Assembly (NCBI RefSeq): GCF_017798205.1
Contig: NZ_CP060010.1
Span: forward strand, 620,001-684,000
DNA length: 64,000 bases
Source: Cognatishimia activa
GTDB taxonomy: Bacteria; Pseudomonadota; Alphaproteobacteria; Rhodobacterales; Rhodobacteraceae
Direction: 5' to 3'
Below, piece after piece: positions 17,626 through 29,643 of this stretch. The notes beneath the pieces were generated by a model that saw only the letters and a program-made list of their open reading frames with translations, did not search any database and was not told the origin of the DNA. Position numbers and translations under genes: made by a program. The first letter of the stretch is position 1. Each line of letters begins with the position of its first letter.

Positions 17626-17650
17626 GCCCACCCGCAAAGCACGGGTGGGC
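17626..17650 (-). terminator. intercistronic hairpin between TAXI gene and TRAP permease
   Basis: A perfect 9-bp stem GCCCACCCG / CGGGTGGGC with a 7-nt loop lies between the binding-protein stop and the permease start, with no T-run. It probably attenuates transcription or protects the upstream mRNA, giving more binding protein than permease. Confidence 0.6.
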
Positions 17651-17659
17651 TAGGCGTGT

Positions 17660-18646
17660 TTATTGACCTGGAAGTGCCACACCGCGCTCGGTGTAGTACT
17701 TTGCTGCACCAGGATGGATCTGATTGATCATGCCAAAGGTGGCGTCTTCGATCTTAAAGTCGCCGACGAATGGTGCAATTTCAGCCAGATCACTTTGGGT
17801 TTCCCAAAATGCTTTGACCAGGTTGTAAGCAACGTCATCGCTCATGTTGGCATTTGCCGTCAGACCCGCGAATTCCGTGATGACATTCACCGCTTCACTG
17901 TTCGCTTGGCCGTCACCCCAAGTTCCCGGCTCGATTGTCGTGGTGGTCCGACCAGGGAATTTCATTTGCTTTTGGAAGTCTTCGTTGGCCATCATTTCGT
18001 CTGTATAGCCGACAAAGGTCACATCACGCCCAGATGACAGCTCTGTCCATGCTGCACAGCCCGGCGCACAAAGTTGGAACAGAACATCCACGGAGCCATC
18101 CTGCAAAAGAGCAGTAGAACCCGGCCAGTCGACATGGACCAACTCATAGTCATCACCAGCAACAAGGCCAGTCGCGGCCTCAATCAAACCACCATTGATG
18201 CGCACAAGAGCTGCACCTTTGGGGCCAAGAAACACGCGCTTGCCTTCGATGTCCGCCAGCGTTTTGATGCTGGAGTCATAAGTGCCGAAGGTGAACATGT
18301 CGCCTTTGTAAGTAAGCAAAGGACGCAGTTCAGCCGCGAGTTCAGCGTGATTTTCGACATTGCCATACATTGCAATGCCCTTGTTCAAGAAGAACGCCAA
18401 AGCCGGTGCATAGAGTGAAAGATCAGCCTCGCCTTTTGCGTTGTTCACCTGGCTGCGGACACCGGGAAAACCCGTGGCAACCTCAACATCATATCCATGG
18501 CGCTGCTTCAAAACATTCGCCAAGTGTGTGGTGACAATATACGCCGTCGCACCGGGCGCACTCACCTGCGCACGAATAAGCTCATCAGCAGATGCACCGC
18601 CAGCAACAACGGCCGCAATGGTCGCGGCCTTAAAGAAGTGTTTCAT
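17660..18646 (-). CDS. TAXI family TRAP transporter solute-binding protein
   Basis: This 328-residue periplasmic binding protein has a signal peptide (MKHFFKAATIAAVVAGGASA) and the TAXI pattern: ATAYIVTTHLANVLKQ, GDMFTFGTYDSSIKTLADIEGKRVFLGPKGAA, DGSVDVLFQ, and IHPGAAKYYTERG near the C-terminus. It captures the substrate for the downstream fused permease. The ATG at 18646 is chosen because GGGAGG lies 5-6 nt upstream. It is the first gene of the minus-strand cassette and is divergent from the MarR regulator across an intergenic region with a palindromic operator. Confidence 0.93.
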   Translation of the reverse strand: MKHFFKAATIAAVVAGGASADELIRAQVSAPGATAYIVTTHLANVLKQRHGYDVEVATGFPGVRSQVNNAKGEADLSLYAPALAFFLNKGIAMYGNVENHAELAAELRPLLTYKGDMFTFGTYDSSIKTLADIEGKRVFLGPKGAALVRINGGLIEAATGLVAGDDYELVHVDWPGSTALLQDGSVDVLFQLCAPGCAAWTELSSGRDVTFVGYTDEMMANEDFQKQMKFPGRTTTTIEPGTWGDGQANSEAVNVITEFAGLTANANMSDDVAYNLVKAFWETQSDLAEIAPFVGDFKIEDATFGMINQIHPGAAKYYTERGVALPGQ

Positions 18647-18704
18647 AATTTCCTCCCTGATCGACCGGTTCACTTGGTCGTCGAATCTTATTTACGGTAT
18701 TTTT

Positions 18705-18718
18705 GTTGCCATGGCAAC
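18705..18718. promoter_or_regulatory. MarR-type operator palindrome
   Basis: GTTGCCATGGCAAC is a perfect 14-bp palindrome between the divergent TAXI and MarR genes. MarR proteins commonly bind such short palindromes near their own promoter, so this is the probable switch of the transport/sulfatase cassette. Confidence 0.65.
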
Positions 18719-18757
18719 TAATTGATTTCACCGCAGCGAGCTGATATATGTTTCGGC

Positions 18758-19237
18758 ATGACTAACGAGCTTTCTGCCCCCGACCTCGACACTCAAATGG
18801 ACCTTGAAAAGCTGTTGCATTATCGGGTGCAAAGGCTTGCCTCCAAAATGGAACTCATAACGTCGCGCAAAGTGCTCGCGGGGTCAGGTGTTCATATCGG
18901 CGAATGGCGGTTGATTTGTTTGCTGAGAGAGCACGGGCAAACAAACCACAAAACAATAAGCCGCAAGCTCTCTCTTGATCCGGGGCGCACGAGCAAGCTT
19001 CTCAAGGCCGCAGAAATGAAAGACATGATCGTAAGAACAAGCGATCCCAACGATGGCCGCGCCTCGCTTTTTGCGCTCACTTCCGTGGGCAAAGATTTGC
19101 ACGAACAGCTTTGGCCTAAGGCGGTTGAAGTTGCAGACGGATTTCACAATGAATTCGCAACGCCGGAGTTGCGAAGCCTGAATTCCATGCTTGATAAAGC
19201 GATCGAATACGCAAATTCGCGGATATTCGGGGATTGA
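18758..19237 (+). CDS. MarR family transcriptional regulator
   Basis: This 159-residue winged-helix regulator has VHIGEWRLICLLREHGQTNHKTISRKLSLDPGRTSKLLKAAE (about residues 47-90). The wing is RTSDPNDGRASLFALTSVG, with the family DxR motif in DPNDGR. The ATG at 18758 (MTNELS) is preferred; a longer frame from 18722 overlaps the operator region. Codon use is visibly less GC-rich than in flanking housekeeping genes. It probably represses the divergent TAXI/TRAP/esterase/sulfatase operon until the substrate or a product binds. Confidence 0.88.
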   Translation: MTNELSAPDLDTQMDLEKLLHYRVQRLASKMELITSRKVLAGSGVHIGEWRLICLLREHGQTNHKTISRKLSLDPGRTSKLLKAAEMKDMIVRTSDPNDGRASLFALTSVGKDLHEQLWPKAVEVADGFHNEFATPELRSLNSMLDKAIEYANSRIFGD

Positions 19238-19493
19238 AACAAGACAAAAATGATCCCCAAAGGATCCGCTGAGCCAATTGGCGTTTCTAGCAACGGTCTT
19301 AGGCATCAGTCATCAAATCGGCTCTCTACCCCAAGACACCGCGCCATTGAAGCGTGAAGCAATGACAACTCCACAAATTAATTGCAAACGACCGTATCCG
19401 AGTTGCCTCATTCGGACTTGCATACGCCGCAATATTCCCAACGGTCGGTTCCGAGCCGACTGTTGTTTAGCAAACAGCGCATGGGCAAAGCCC

Positions 19494-20276
19494 CTAAGCC
19501 CCCATCCCAATATGCGCCAGATAGGCGGCGGCCACATCCTTGGGATGTGAAATCACCCCCATATGCCCCACGCCCGCCAAGGTCTGTCTTTTCGCACCCG
19601 CAATCTTTTCCGCCAGAGAATCCTGAATGGGCCTCACAATTGGGTGGCTCTCGGCCCCATCCATTAATAGCGTCGGCACCGAAATCTCTGGTACACGAGT
19701 CAAAACATTTGCGCTGTCTTCAATCAAAGCCTCATTTGCCCCGACCACCAGAGGCATTCCTGCAGCCATCATCTTGCGCATCTCCTCCGGCAGCATCTCC
19801 CAAGGCAAGCCCCCGCCCCAATCCTGCACAAACCGCTTGGCCGCGCCCTCATAGTCCTGCGCGGCCATGAGATCATCCAGCTCTGCCATTTCAGAAAACC
19901 GCGCCGCATAAACCTCTGGGTCAAACTCTCGTGCGGCGGCAAAGAAGACTGGTTCATAAAGCGACAGGCTCAGCACCTTTTCGGGACGTTCAACAGCAAG
20001 GCGCAGAGCGACATAGGCTCCGAAGCTATGCCCAAAGAGATGCATCGGAGTCTCAATCGTCTCAGCCGCCCAAGCCACCGCCAGTTCAGCAGCCTCTTCC
20101 GGTCGCGTAGGTTGCGGGCTTTTGCCATGCCCGGGCAGGTCCATGGCCTGCATCGTCACATAGGGATCACAGGCCATCGCGACCCCGCCCCAAGACCCGG
20201 AGTGGGCCAGAGAGCAATGCAGCGCAAAGACAGGGACCGGGCCGTCTCCGAAGGTCCGGACAAAGGGCGTTGTCAT
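19494..20276 (-). CDS. alpha/beta hydrolase
   Basis: This 260-residue alpha/beta hydrolase has VFALHCSLAHSGSW at the oxyanion region, AMDLPGHGKS at 44-53, the nucleophile elbow FGHSFGAYVALRLA with Ser84, and the C-terminal GVGHMGVISHP with the catalytic His. It has no signal peptide, so it is cytoplasmic. It lies 12 bp downstream of the isomerase gene and probably shares its transcript. The family is too broad to name a substrate. Confidence 0.85.
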   Translation of the reverse strand: MTTPFVRTFGDGPVPVFALHCSLAHSGSWGGVAMACDPYVTMQAMDLPGHGKSPQPTRPEEAAELAVAWAAETIETPMHLFGHSFGAYVALRLAVERPEKVLSLSLYEPVFFAAAREFDPEVYAARFSEMAELDDLMAAQDYEGAAKRFVQDWGGGLPWEMLPEEMRKMMAAGMPLVVGANEALIEDSANVLTRVPEISVPTLLMDGAESHPIVRPIQDSLAEKIAGAKRQTLAGVGHMGVISHPKDVAAAYLAHIGMGA

Positions 20277-20288
20277 GTGAGGAAACCT

Positions 20289-20888
20289 TTAGAGTTTGCC
20301 TGACAGATGCAGATCGAGATCCTCAAGGCGATCCTGCCCCCAGAAGCGCGCGCCATCATCCACCACATAAAACGGCGCGCCAAAGGCACCTGCGTTCACG
20401 GCATCCTCAAGGTTCTGCGCATAGGTTTCCGCGCCTTCCAGAAGGCCGCTTTCTGCCAAAGCAGGATCAAAACCCGCCGCCGCCAGGCATTCGCGGATCA
20501 CATCATCCTCGGCGATGTTCTTTTCCTCAGCCCAAACCGCGCGGGTGAAGGCATGGGTCAGCGCGCCAAGGTCGCCTCCGCCCGCATTTTGCGCTGCGAT
20601 CAGAGCATAAGAGGACGGCGCCATATTGGTCGGCCAATGCGCGGGCTTGAGGTTAAAGGTCATACCCAGCTTTCTAGCCTGACGCGGCAGTTCCTGCGCA
20701 CGGTATTCCTGCCGCGAGATATGGCGATCCTTGGGAGGCTGTCCTCCGGTGCGGGCAAATTGCTGCAGAATATCGACGGGTTTGTACGTAATCGTCGCCC
20801 CGTGTTTGGCGGCAATTTCCTCAAGCCGTGTCCCGGCAAGATAGGTATAGGGCGAGATCGTCGCGAAATAGTAGTCGATATGTGGCAT
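20289..20888 (-). CDS. 2-hydroxychromene-2-carboxylate isomerase-like DsbA-family protein
   Basis: This 199-residue protein matches the HCCA isomerase (kappa-class GST/DsbA-like) family. It has [15 protein letters not shown] with the catalytic-position serine at Ser12, [15 protein letters not shown], a helical insert, and [25 protein letters not shown] near the end. In naphthalene pathways this enzyme isomerises HCCA with glutathione as cofactor; many genomic relatives act on unknown substrates. It is divergent from prs. Confidence 0.88.
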   Translation of the reverse strand: MPHIDYYFATISPYTYLAGTRLEEIAAKHGATITYKPVDILQQFARTGGQPPKDRHISRQEYRAQELPRQARKLGMTFNLKPAHWPTNMAPSSYALIAAQNAGGGDLGALTHAFTRAVWAEEKNIAEDDVIRECLAAAGFDPALAESGLLEGAETYAQNLEDAVNAGAFGAPFYVVDDGARFWGQDRLEDLDLHLSGKL

Positions 20889-20990
20889 TTGACCCTCCTG
20901 TTAGCGCAGTCACCTTTGCCAAAAGCTAACCACATGTTAAGGCGTGCGCAACGTCACGAATCTGTCATCCGACCTCGGGGAACTGCCTCT

Positions 20991-21998
20991 ATGCCCACCA
21001 CCATGGAACCCAAACTCATCACCGGAAATGCGAACCAGCCTTTGGCCAAATCCATCGCGCGCCGCATGTCCATTCATCGCAATTTGGGACTGGTGGACGC
21101 GCGGGTCGAACGGTTCAACGACGGCGAGATCTTCGTTGAAGTCTTCGAGAACGTCCGCGGCGAGGATATGTTCATCATTCAGCCGACATCCAACCCGGCC
21201 AATGACAATCTGATGGAGCTCTTAATCATGTCCGACGCGCTGCGCCGGTCATCGGCCAAGCGCATCACCGCAGTAATACCTTACTTTGGCTACGCCCGTC
21301 AGGACCGTCGTGCCAAGGCGCGGACACCGATCTCGGCGAAACTGGTGGCCAATATGCTGGTCGAAGCCGGTGTGGAGCGGGTTCTGACCATGGACCTACA
21401 TGCTGCGCAGATTCAGGGTTTCTTCGATATTCCGGTGGACAACCTCTATGCCTCACCTGTTTTTGCTTTGGACATCATGCATCAATTCAAGGGCAATATG
21501 GACGACATCATGATCGTCTCCCCTGACGTGGGCGGCGTGGCGCGCGCACGTGAGCTGGCGAAGCGGATCAACGCGCCGCTGTCGATCGTCGACAAACGTC
21601 GCGAAAAGCCCGGCGAGATTGCGGAAATGACCGTGATCGGTGATGTGACCGGCAAGAAGTGTATCATCGTGGACGACATCTGCGACACGGCAGGCACATT
21701 GTGCAAAGCGGCTGAAGTTATTCTGGAGCACGGCGCAACCGAAGTGCATGCCTATATCACGCACGGCGTTCTGTCCGGGCCAGCTGTCGACCGCGTCACC
21801 AAATCCGTGATGAAAAGCCTCGTGATCACGGACACCATCCAGCCAACCGAGCCTGTCAAAGCCTGCAGCAATATCCGCGTTCTGCCGACCGCGCCGATCT
21901 TTGCGCATGCGATCCTGAACATCTGGAATGGCGCATCGGTCAGCTCTTTGTTTGAAACAGAGACGCTTGAGGCCTCTTACGAAGGGCTTTTCACCTAA
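20991..21998 (+). CDS. prs: ribose-phosphate pyrophosphokinase
   Basis: This 335-residue enzyme makes PRPP from ribose 5-phosphate and ATP for purine, pyrimidine, NAD and histidine synthesis. It has [77 protein letters not shown] and the PRPP-binding [17 protein letters not shown]. The ATG at 20991 is chosen because GGGGA lies 9 nt upstream; an in-frame ATG at 21003 is the alternative. An upstream frame extension to 20307 is antisense to the isomerase and is not real. Confidence 0.96.
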   Translation: MPTTMEPKLITGNANQPLAKSIARRMSIHRNLGLVDARVERFNDGEIFVEVFENVRGEDMFIIQPTSNPANDNLMELLIMSDALRRSSAKRITAVIPYFGYARQDRRAKARTPISAKLVANMLVEAGVERVLTMDLHAAQIQGFFDIPVDNLYASPVFALDIMHQFKGNMDDIMIVSPDVGGVARARELAKRINAPLSIVDKRREKPGEIAEMTVIGDVTGKKCIIVDDICDTAGTLCKAAEVILEHGATEVHAYITHGVLSGPAVDRVTKSVMKSLVITDTIQPTEPVKACSNIRVLPTAPIFAHAILNIWNGASVSSLFETETLEASYEGLFT

Positions 21999-22008
21999 AG
22001 CCTTTCAC

Positions 22009-22075
22009 GGGGGGCTCTGCCCCCCACGGAAATCTGTGATTTCCGCCCCCCGGATATTTCTGGCAAGAGAAAAAA
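22009..22075 (+). repeat. dispersed convergent-intergenic element, copy B
   Basis: It starts GGGGGGCTCTGCCCCCC, contains an inner hairpin GGAAATC-TGT-GATTTCC, and ends with CCCCCCGGATATTTCTGGCA and AGAGAAAA. It lies between the convergent prs and H-lectin genes and could act as a terminator for either. Confidence 0.75.
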
Positions 22076-22082
22076 GCGGGCG

Positions 22083-22430
22083 TTAGACGTCCCAGTTGTC
22101 CTCGTCTTCGACCTCGCCAAAGGCGATCCAACTCATGCGGACGCGGGCGACTTGTGTGTCCTGCCAGGTCTTGAAGACCAGATCGAAGCCCGTTTCATCG
22201 ACACTATCCGCTGTTAGGTCCGCGCGCAGGTTCGCGCCATTGCTGACGTCCCAGAGTGACAAGGACACATGGACCGCAGGTGTGCTAAGGTAATTTTCGC
22301 TGAATTTCACGCGCTTGCGCCGTTCGCGTGGACCAGAACTGACCCACATGTCGCCGCCGGTGTCATAGTCGGAAAACAGCTGCTCTTCGCCCTGGTCTAT
22401 GCCTAAGGTCTTGCCTCGAAGTTTTTTCAT
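22083..22430 (-). CDS. H-type lectin domain protein
   Basis: This 115-residue protein has the H-type (Helix pomatia agglutinin-like) lectin pattern: GEEQLFSDYDTGGDMW, RERRKRVKFSENYLSTPAVHVSLSLWD, and VFKTWQDTQVARVRMSWIAFGE. It has no signal peptide. The ATG at 22430 is preferred because GGGGA sits 5 nt upstream; a GTG at 22442 has no spacing. It lies just past the atp operon terminator on the same strand, a placement seen in relatives. The ligand and function in bacteria are unclear. Confidence 0.85.
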   Translation of the reverse strand: MKKLRGKTLGIDQGEEQLFSDYDTGGDMWVSSGPRERRKRVKFSENYLSTPAVHVSLSLWDVSNGANLRADLTADSVDETGFDLVFKTWQDTQVARVRMSWIAFGEVEDEDNWDV

Positions 22431-22489
22431 GTTCGTCCCCACAAACTAGGGGAGATTTAGCCTGTTTTTCATACCCGTGTAAATAGAAA

Positions 22490-22517
22490 CGGGCCCCGTG
22501 AATGCTCACGAGGCCCG
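22490..22517 (-). terminator. atp operon terminator
   Basis: On the minus strand a 12-bp stem with one mismatch (CGGGCCTCGTGA / TCACGGGGCCCG) and GCAT loop is followed by TTTCTATTT, about 20 bp after atpC. Confidence 0.85.
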
Positions 22518-22536
22518 CTCTTGAAATTTAGCAAAA

Positions 22537-22935
22537 TCAGATGCTTAGAGCCGCTTTCAGCGCTTCCATGTCCGCGAGGTTTTTGGCCGCCGCGTCTTTG
22601 GTTTCTGCAGAGGCGCTTTCCGCCGCTGCTGCTGCTGTTGCGATCAGACCGTCGATCAGCTCGGCTGTGACATCGCCAGTTGGGATGGCTTGCTCGGCCA
22701 GAACGGACGTGCCTTCTGCGTTGATTTCCGCAAAACCACCGGTCACAGCATAGGACTGAGTTCCGCCCTCTGCCTCTACGCTCAGGATGCCTGGGCGCAG
22801 GGTGGTGATGGTTGGTGCGTGATCAGGCATCGCGGTCATGTCACCATCTGCACCTGGGATCTGCACGGCAGAGGCTTGCAGGGATGCAAGCGCGCGTTCC
22901 GGGCTGACCAGATCAAATTGCATGGTGTTTGCCAT
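22537..22935 (-). CDS. atpC: F1 ATP synthase epsilon subunit
   Basis: This 132-residue subunit is part of the central stalk of F1 and modulates catalysis. It has [35 protein letters not shown] (the conserved beta-sandwich loop), and [22 protein letters not shown], then a short helical tail. The C-terminal region is alanine-rich. It is last in atpHAGDC and is followed by a strong terminator. Confidence 0.95.
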   Translation of the reverse strand: MANTMQFDLVSPERALASLQASAVQIPGADGDMTAMPDHAPTITTLRPGILSVEAEGGTQSYAVTGGFAEINAEGTSVLAEQAIPTGDVTAELIDGLIATAAAAAESASAETKDAAAKNLADMEALKAALSI

Positions 22936-22990
22936 TGAGGCCTCCTTTCAGAGAGGCTCTGCACACGGGGCGCAGAGCCGGATCTCTTGA

Positions 22991-25307
<2,317 letters not shown>

Positions 25308-25319
25308 GGTCTGAACTCC

Positions 25320-26858
25320 TTATGCGAAGTCTGCGGCGAATTCGTCGAGCGCTGCTTTGATCTTGTCTGCGGCGTCGCCTTTGATTTTCTGATCTTCTTC
25401 AGTGATCCACGCGAGCAGGTCAGCATGCTTGCCACGCAGGTGCGCCAGCAGGCCTTGCTCGTAACGGCCAACGTCTTTCACGTCGACAGTGTCGAGGTAA
25501 CCGTTGGTACCTGCGAAAATCAGGCAGACGATTTCAGAGTTGGTCAGTGGCGAGTACTGAGGCTGTTTCATCAGCTCGGTCAGACGCGCACCACGGTTCA
25601 GCAGCTGCTGAGTTGCGGCGTCAAGGTCAGAACCAAACTGAGCAAAGGCTGCCATCTCACGATACTGAGCGAGGGACAGTTTAACTGGACCTGCAACAGA
25701 AGACATCGCTTTGGTTTGTGCCGAGGAACCAACACGGGAAACCGACAGACCGGTGTTCACCGCTGGGCGGATACCTTGGTAGAAGAGTTCGGTTTCCAAG
25801 AAGATCTGACCGTCGGTGATCGAGATCACGTTGGTTGGAATAAACGCGGAAACGTCACCACCTTGGGTTTCGATGACTGGCAGCGCGGTCAGAGAGCCTG
25901 CGCCGAAGTCTTCGTTCAGCTTCGCGGAGCGCTCCAGCAGACGGGAGTGCAGATAGAAAACGTCACCAGGATACGCTTCACGGCCCGGTGGGCGACGCAG
26001 CAGCAGGGACATCTGACGATACGCAACCGCTTGTTTGGACAGGTCATCATAGATGATCAGAGCGTGCTTGCCGTTGTCACGGAAGTATTCCGCCATCGCA
26101 GTCGCCGCGTAAGGTGCGAGGAACTGCATTGGTGCAGGGTCAGATGCGGTCGCTGCCACAACGATCGAGTATTCAATCGCGCCGGACTCTTCCAGCTTCT
26201 TCACCAGCTGCGCAACAGTGGAGCGCTTTTGGCCAACCGCAACATAGACGCAGAACAGCTTCTTGCTGTCGTCGTCGCCGGCTGCGTCGTTGTAGGATTT
26301 CTGGTTCAGGATGGTGTCCAGAGCAATCGCGGTTTTACCGGTCTGACGGTCACCAATGATAAGTTCACGCTGGCCACGGCCGATTGGGATCATCGCGTCA
26401 ACGGATTTCAGGCCGGTCGCCATTGGCTCGTGCACAGATTTCCGTGGGATAATGCCAGGCGCTTTAACGTCTGCAACGTTACGTGCTTTGGCGTCGATTG
26501 GGCCCTTGCCGTCCAGCGGGTTGCCCAGACCGTCGACAACGCGACCCAGCAGCTCTGGGCCAACTGGAACGTCAACGATGGAGTTGGTGCGCTTTACAGT
26601 GTCACCTTCTTTAATGTCGCGGTCGGAACCAAAGATAACAACACCAACGTTGTCGCTTTCCAGGTTCAGAGCCATCCCCATGATACCACCAGGGAATTCG
26701 ACCATCTCACCCGCCTGAACATTGTCCAGACCATAAACGCGGGCGATACCGTCACCGACGGAAAGCACACGGCCAACCTCGGCAACTTCGGCTTCCTGAC
26801 CAAAGTTCTTGATCTGGTCTTTCAGGATTGCCGAGATTTCGGCTGCTTGGATACCCAT
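25320..26858 (-). CDS. atpA: F1 ATP synthase alpha subunit
   Basis: This 512-residue non-catalytic nucleotide-binding subunit has [20 protein letters not shown] at the N-terminus, Walker A GDRQTGKT (about residue 170), [36 protein letters not shown], and the family signature with [17 protein letters not shown]. Its ATG shares its last base position with the atpH stop, so it is closely coupled to atpH. Confidence 0.97.
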   Translation of the reverse strand: MGIQAAEISAILKDQIKNFGQEAEVAEVGRVLSVGDGIARVYGLDNVQAGEMVEFPGGIMGMALNLESDNVGVVIFGSDRDIKEGDTVKRTNSIVDVPVGPELLGRVVDGLGNPLDGKGPIDAKARNVADVKAPGIIPRKSVHEPMATGLKSVDAMIPIGRGQRELIIGDRQTGKTAIALDTILNQKSYNDAAGDDDSKKLFCVYVAVGQKRSTVAQLVKKLEESGAIEYSIVVAATASDPAPMQFLAPYAATAMAEYFRDNGKHALIIYDDLSKQAVAYRQMSLLLRRPPGREAYPGDVFYLHSRLLERSAKLNEDFGAGSLTALPVIETQGGDVSAFIPTNVISITDGQIFLETELFYQGIRPAVNTGLSVSRVGSSAQTKAMSSVAGPVKLSLAQYREMAAFAQFGSDLDAATQQLLNRGARLTELMKQPQYSPLTNSEIVCLIFAGTNGYLDTVDVKDVGRYEQGLLAHLRGKHADLLAWITEEDQKIKGDAADKIKAALDEFAADFA

Positions 26859-27418
26859 TATCCGACCTCTTTCATTGCATTCTGAAGGGAATTGAGCTTG
26901 GAGCGGATCGACGTGTCGATCATCTTCGAGCCCACCTTAACGACGAGACCGCCGATGAGAGATTCATCAACGGTCGCATTAATTTTGACATCCTTGCCAA
27001 CGCGCTCTTTGAGCGTCTTGGCCAGTTTGTCAGATTGAGTCTTCGTCAGAGCCTTGGCCGAGGTGACATCTGCGGTCACTTCGCCTTTGTCCTCTGCCAC
27101 CAGATCACGCAGGCGCGCAACCAGCTGAGGCAGAACGAACAGACGACGGTTCTCCGCCATCAAGCTCAGGGTGTTGGTGAGCACATCGTCCAAGCCCATT
27201 TTCGCAGCAACCGCTGCAATGGCCTTGCCCTGTACGTCACGGGAATACACCGGGGAATTGATCAACTCGCGCAGGTCTGCGCTGTCTTCCAGGGCTGCGC
27301 TCAAGGCATCAATGCCTTTTTCGAGCTTAGCAACACCTTTGGACTCTTTTGCGATCTCGAAAACCGCAGTGGCATAGCGCGCGGCGATGCCTTGTGAAAT
27401 CGAAGCTGGTTCGGACAC
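26858..27418 (-). CDS. atpH: F1 ATP synthase delta subunit
   Basis: This subunit of about 186 residues links F1 to the peripheral stalk. It has [62 protein letters not shown], and the C-terminal [26 protein letters not shown] use the GTG at 27418 because GGAAGGG lies 5 nt upstream; the GTG at 27424 lacks spacing. It is the first gene of atpHAGDC. F0 genes are not in the window, as usual in alphaproteobacteria. Confidence 0.95.
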   Translation of the reverse strand: MSEPASISQGIAARYATAVFEIAKESKGVAKLEKGIDALSAALEDSADLRELINSPVYSRDVQGKAIAAVAAKMGLDDVLTNTLSLMAENRRLFVLPQLVARLRDLVAEDKGEVTADVTSAKALTKTQSDKLAKTLKERVGKDVKINATVDESLIGGLVVKVGSKMIDTSIRSKLNSLQNAMKEVG

Positions 27419-27710
27419 GTCCACCCTTCCGATATTTGGCCTCGGTATACCGCTGTATGCAGCCTCCGAGGACGTTAGTCGTTCCGACGCAAATCAGAAC
27501 GTTGAAATCTTGGCGGGGTGTATCAGAGGAGTCCTAAGCTCGCAATATTGTTTCGCTTCTGCAGCGAACGAGAAAAACACTAAGTTTTTAAGGCGTTGAC
27601 GCAGGTGCGACCCTTTGACTGATTTTTGTTAAGAAAATTTCGCACAAAAATCGGGTCAAAAGGCGATTCTCTCGGCGAAATTTTCCGATTTGGATCGCGT
27701 TTGTTTGCGC

Positions 27711-28502
27711 TCACCTGCACTTTGATCGGATCGCCGCAACTTCTGGCTTGGGCGCCAAGATCTCGAGCGGCTTGCGCACCGCTTCGGCCACGCCGCCGCT
27801 GGGCGCTTTCATGCGTTTGCTCGCCTCAACCATCAAAACACCACCGGCCAGAACCGGCGACAAAGCTTGTCCGGTGTTTTCCCAAACACGGCTGGTCTTA
27901 CGCCAGAACCTCTTGTGGCTCGGCGGCTGATACAGCGTCGTGCGATGACGTTCCGGTGTAAACCCGTGACGCTTCAGCTGCGCCTCAAGCTGGCTGGTGG
28001 AATAGGGCCGCCCATATCCAAAGGGCGTGCGATCGGACCGCGACCAAAGCCCAGAGCGATGCGGCACAATAAAGAGCGCACGACCGCCGGGCCCCAAAGC
28101 GCGGAACGCTTCCTCCAACAATTCACTCGGGCTTTCGCTGTTCTCGAGTCCATGCATCATGACAAGCCGGTCGATCCGCCCCGTATCAATCGGCCACTCA
28201 GTTTCTTCACACAGCACCGAGACATTCGGGATCCCCGCGGGCCAGGGCATCACACCCTGAGGCGCCGGCATCAAGCCGATCACACGACGCGCCTCGGGCA
28301 AATACGGACGCAGCAAAGGCACCGCGAACCCAAAGCCCACGACGGTCTGCCCTTTGGCGGTCGGCCAGAGTTTCAGAACTTCGTCCCGCACAGCCTTTTG
28401 GGCCGCGCGCCCGAGGGTGCTTCGATAGTAGAAATTCCGCAGATCTTTCACATCAAGATGCATTGCACCAAAGCGCCCAATCTGAATAACTGGCTTCAAC
28501 AT
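27711..28502 (-). CDS. class I SAM-dependent methyltransferase
   Basis: This protein of about 263 residues resembles the alphaproteobacterial methyltransferases encoded next to glyoxalase II. It has [47 protein letters not shown] (SAM-binding region), [48 protein letters not shown], and FGYGRPYS. The ATG at 28502 has GGAAA 8 nt upstream; an internal ATG at 28463 (MHLDVKD) is also plausible. A longer frame to 29084 runs antisense to gloB and is not real. It is divergent from gloB. Substrate unknown. Confidence 0.85.
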   Translation of the reverse strand: MLKPVIQIGRFGAMHLDVKDLRNFYYRSTLGRAAQKAVRDEVLKLWPTAKGQTVVGFGFAVPLLRPYLPEARRVIGLMPAPQGVMPWPAGIPNVSVLCEETEWPIDTGRIDRLVMMHGLENSESPSELLEEAFRALGPGGRALFIVPHRSGLWSRSDRTPFGYGRPYSTSQLEAQLKRHGFTPERHRTTLYQPPSHKRFWRKTSRVWENTGQALSPVLAGGVLMVEASKRMKAPSGGVAEAVRKPLEILAPKPEVAAIRSKCR

Positions 28503-28562
28503 AATGGGTTTCCGCGATGTGTGAACCGGTGAAACCCAAGAATTCCAAAAGAAGAGATCGCC

Positions 28563-29339
28563 ATGCCGCTGGAAATCGTAACGCTGCCCACGTTGACCGG
28601 GTCGATGAACAACTACAATTTCCTGATCCATGACACCGACACAGGCCAAACCGCGCTTGTGGACGCCCCCGAAGACGATGGCATCTCGGCCGAGTTGAAA
28701 CGCCGCGGCTGGGGTCTGGACGTGATCCTTCTGACCCACCATCATTGGGACCATATCGACGGGGCGGCGGCTCTTTCCTCTGAGTTTGACGCGAAGATCA
28801 TAGGCGCCGCCCAAGACGCGCATCGCTTGCCACCCCTCGCGCAAGAGGTCAGCACGGGCGAGTCCTTCGAGCTTTTTGGCCGCGAGGTTCAGGTGATCGA
28901 CGTTCCCGGCCACACGGTCGGACATGTTGCGTTTTATATGCCCAGCGAAAACGCCCTGTTTTCGGGTGACAGCCTTATGGCACTCGGATGTGGGCGATTG
29001 TTCGAAGGCACTCCGGCCCAGATGTACGACACACTGACCACATTGTCTGCCCTGCCCGCAGACACGGTCATCTATTCCGGCCATGAATATACCGCAGACA
29101 ATGCAGACTTCGCGATGTCCATTGAGCCCGGCAATGAGGCGCTCCAGAATCGTGTCGCCGCCGTCAAACAGGCCCGAGCGGCAAACAATCCCACCGTGCC
29201 CTCGCTATTATCAGACGAACTGGCAACAAACCCCTTCCTGCGCAGCACCAGCCCCGAAGTGCAGGCCACCGTCGGTCTGTCGGGCGCAGATCCAGACGCT
29301 GTCTTCGCCGAAGTGCGAAAAAGAAAAGACAATTTCTGA
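28563..29339 (+). CDS. gloB: hydroxyacylglutathione hydrolase (glyoxalase II)
   Basis: This 258-residue metallo-beta-lactamase-fold enzyme hydrolyses S-lactoylglutathione to lactate and glutathione in methylglyoxal detoxification. The binuclear metal site THHHWDH has His59, His61, Asp63 and His64. Further ligands are in [11 protein letters not shown] and [17 protein letters not shown], then [13 protein letters not shown]. The C-terminal substrate-binding helix ends with [17 protein letters not shown]. Length and motifs are normal for GloB. Confidence 0.95.
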   Translation: MPLEIVTLPTLTGSMNNYNFLIHDTDTGQTALVDAPEDDGISAELKRRGWGLDVILLTHHHWDHIDGAAALSSEFDAKIIGAAQDAHRLPPLAQEVSTGESFELFGREVQVIDVPGHTVGHVAFYMPSENALFSGDSLMALGCGRLFEGTPAQMYDTLTTLSALPADTVIYSGHEYTADNADFAMSIEPGNEALQNRVAAVKQARAANNPTVPSLLSDELATNPFLRSTSPEVQATVGLSGADPDAVFAEVRKRKDNF

Positions 29340-29643
29340 GCAATTCTTTAACCCTGCGGTTGTTGCCTTTCCGCAAAACCTCTGTCAGCCTTATATATAA
29401 GACAATAACGTCGGCACCCTGCCCCGGCTGCCGCCAATTGAGTGCAACCTAGAGCAAGCGCGTTTTTGGCCATTTTGTCGCCTAGCACACGCGCCTCACG
29501 CAAAATGTGAGCACTAAATTCCAGAAAAGCCTTGAAGCCGGGCCTAGATCGACCAAACTTTAAGAGTATCGGGTTTAAACTTTGCGTGGCCGTTGCCCAA
29601 TGACCCACGCGGCCCAAAGCACCTAGCGGAAGGAGTTCGAGCA
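29340..29643. other. 304-bp intergenic region before clpA
   Basis: No gene is seen here. It contains the AT-rich palindromic core CTTATATATAAG (29389-29400) and, at its end, GGAAGGAG 8 nt before the clpA GTG. There is no clpS-like frame on either strand. It presumably holds the clpA promoter. Confidence 0.6.

Noticed and set aside
19238-19493. Insertion-sequence remnant between marR and the hydrolase gene
   Set aside because: The stretch is AT-richer than its neighbours and gene-free, but no inverted ends, target duplication or transposase fragment could be seen.
20307-20990. N-terminal extension of prs
   Set aside because: The open frame continues upstream but is antisense to the isomerase gene. 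GGGGA before the ATG at 20991 marks the true start.
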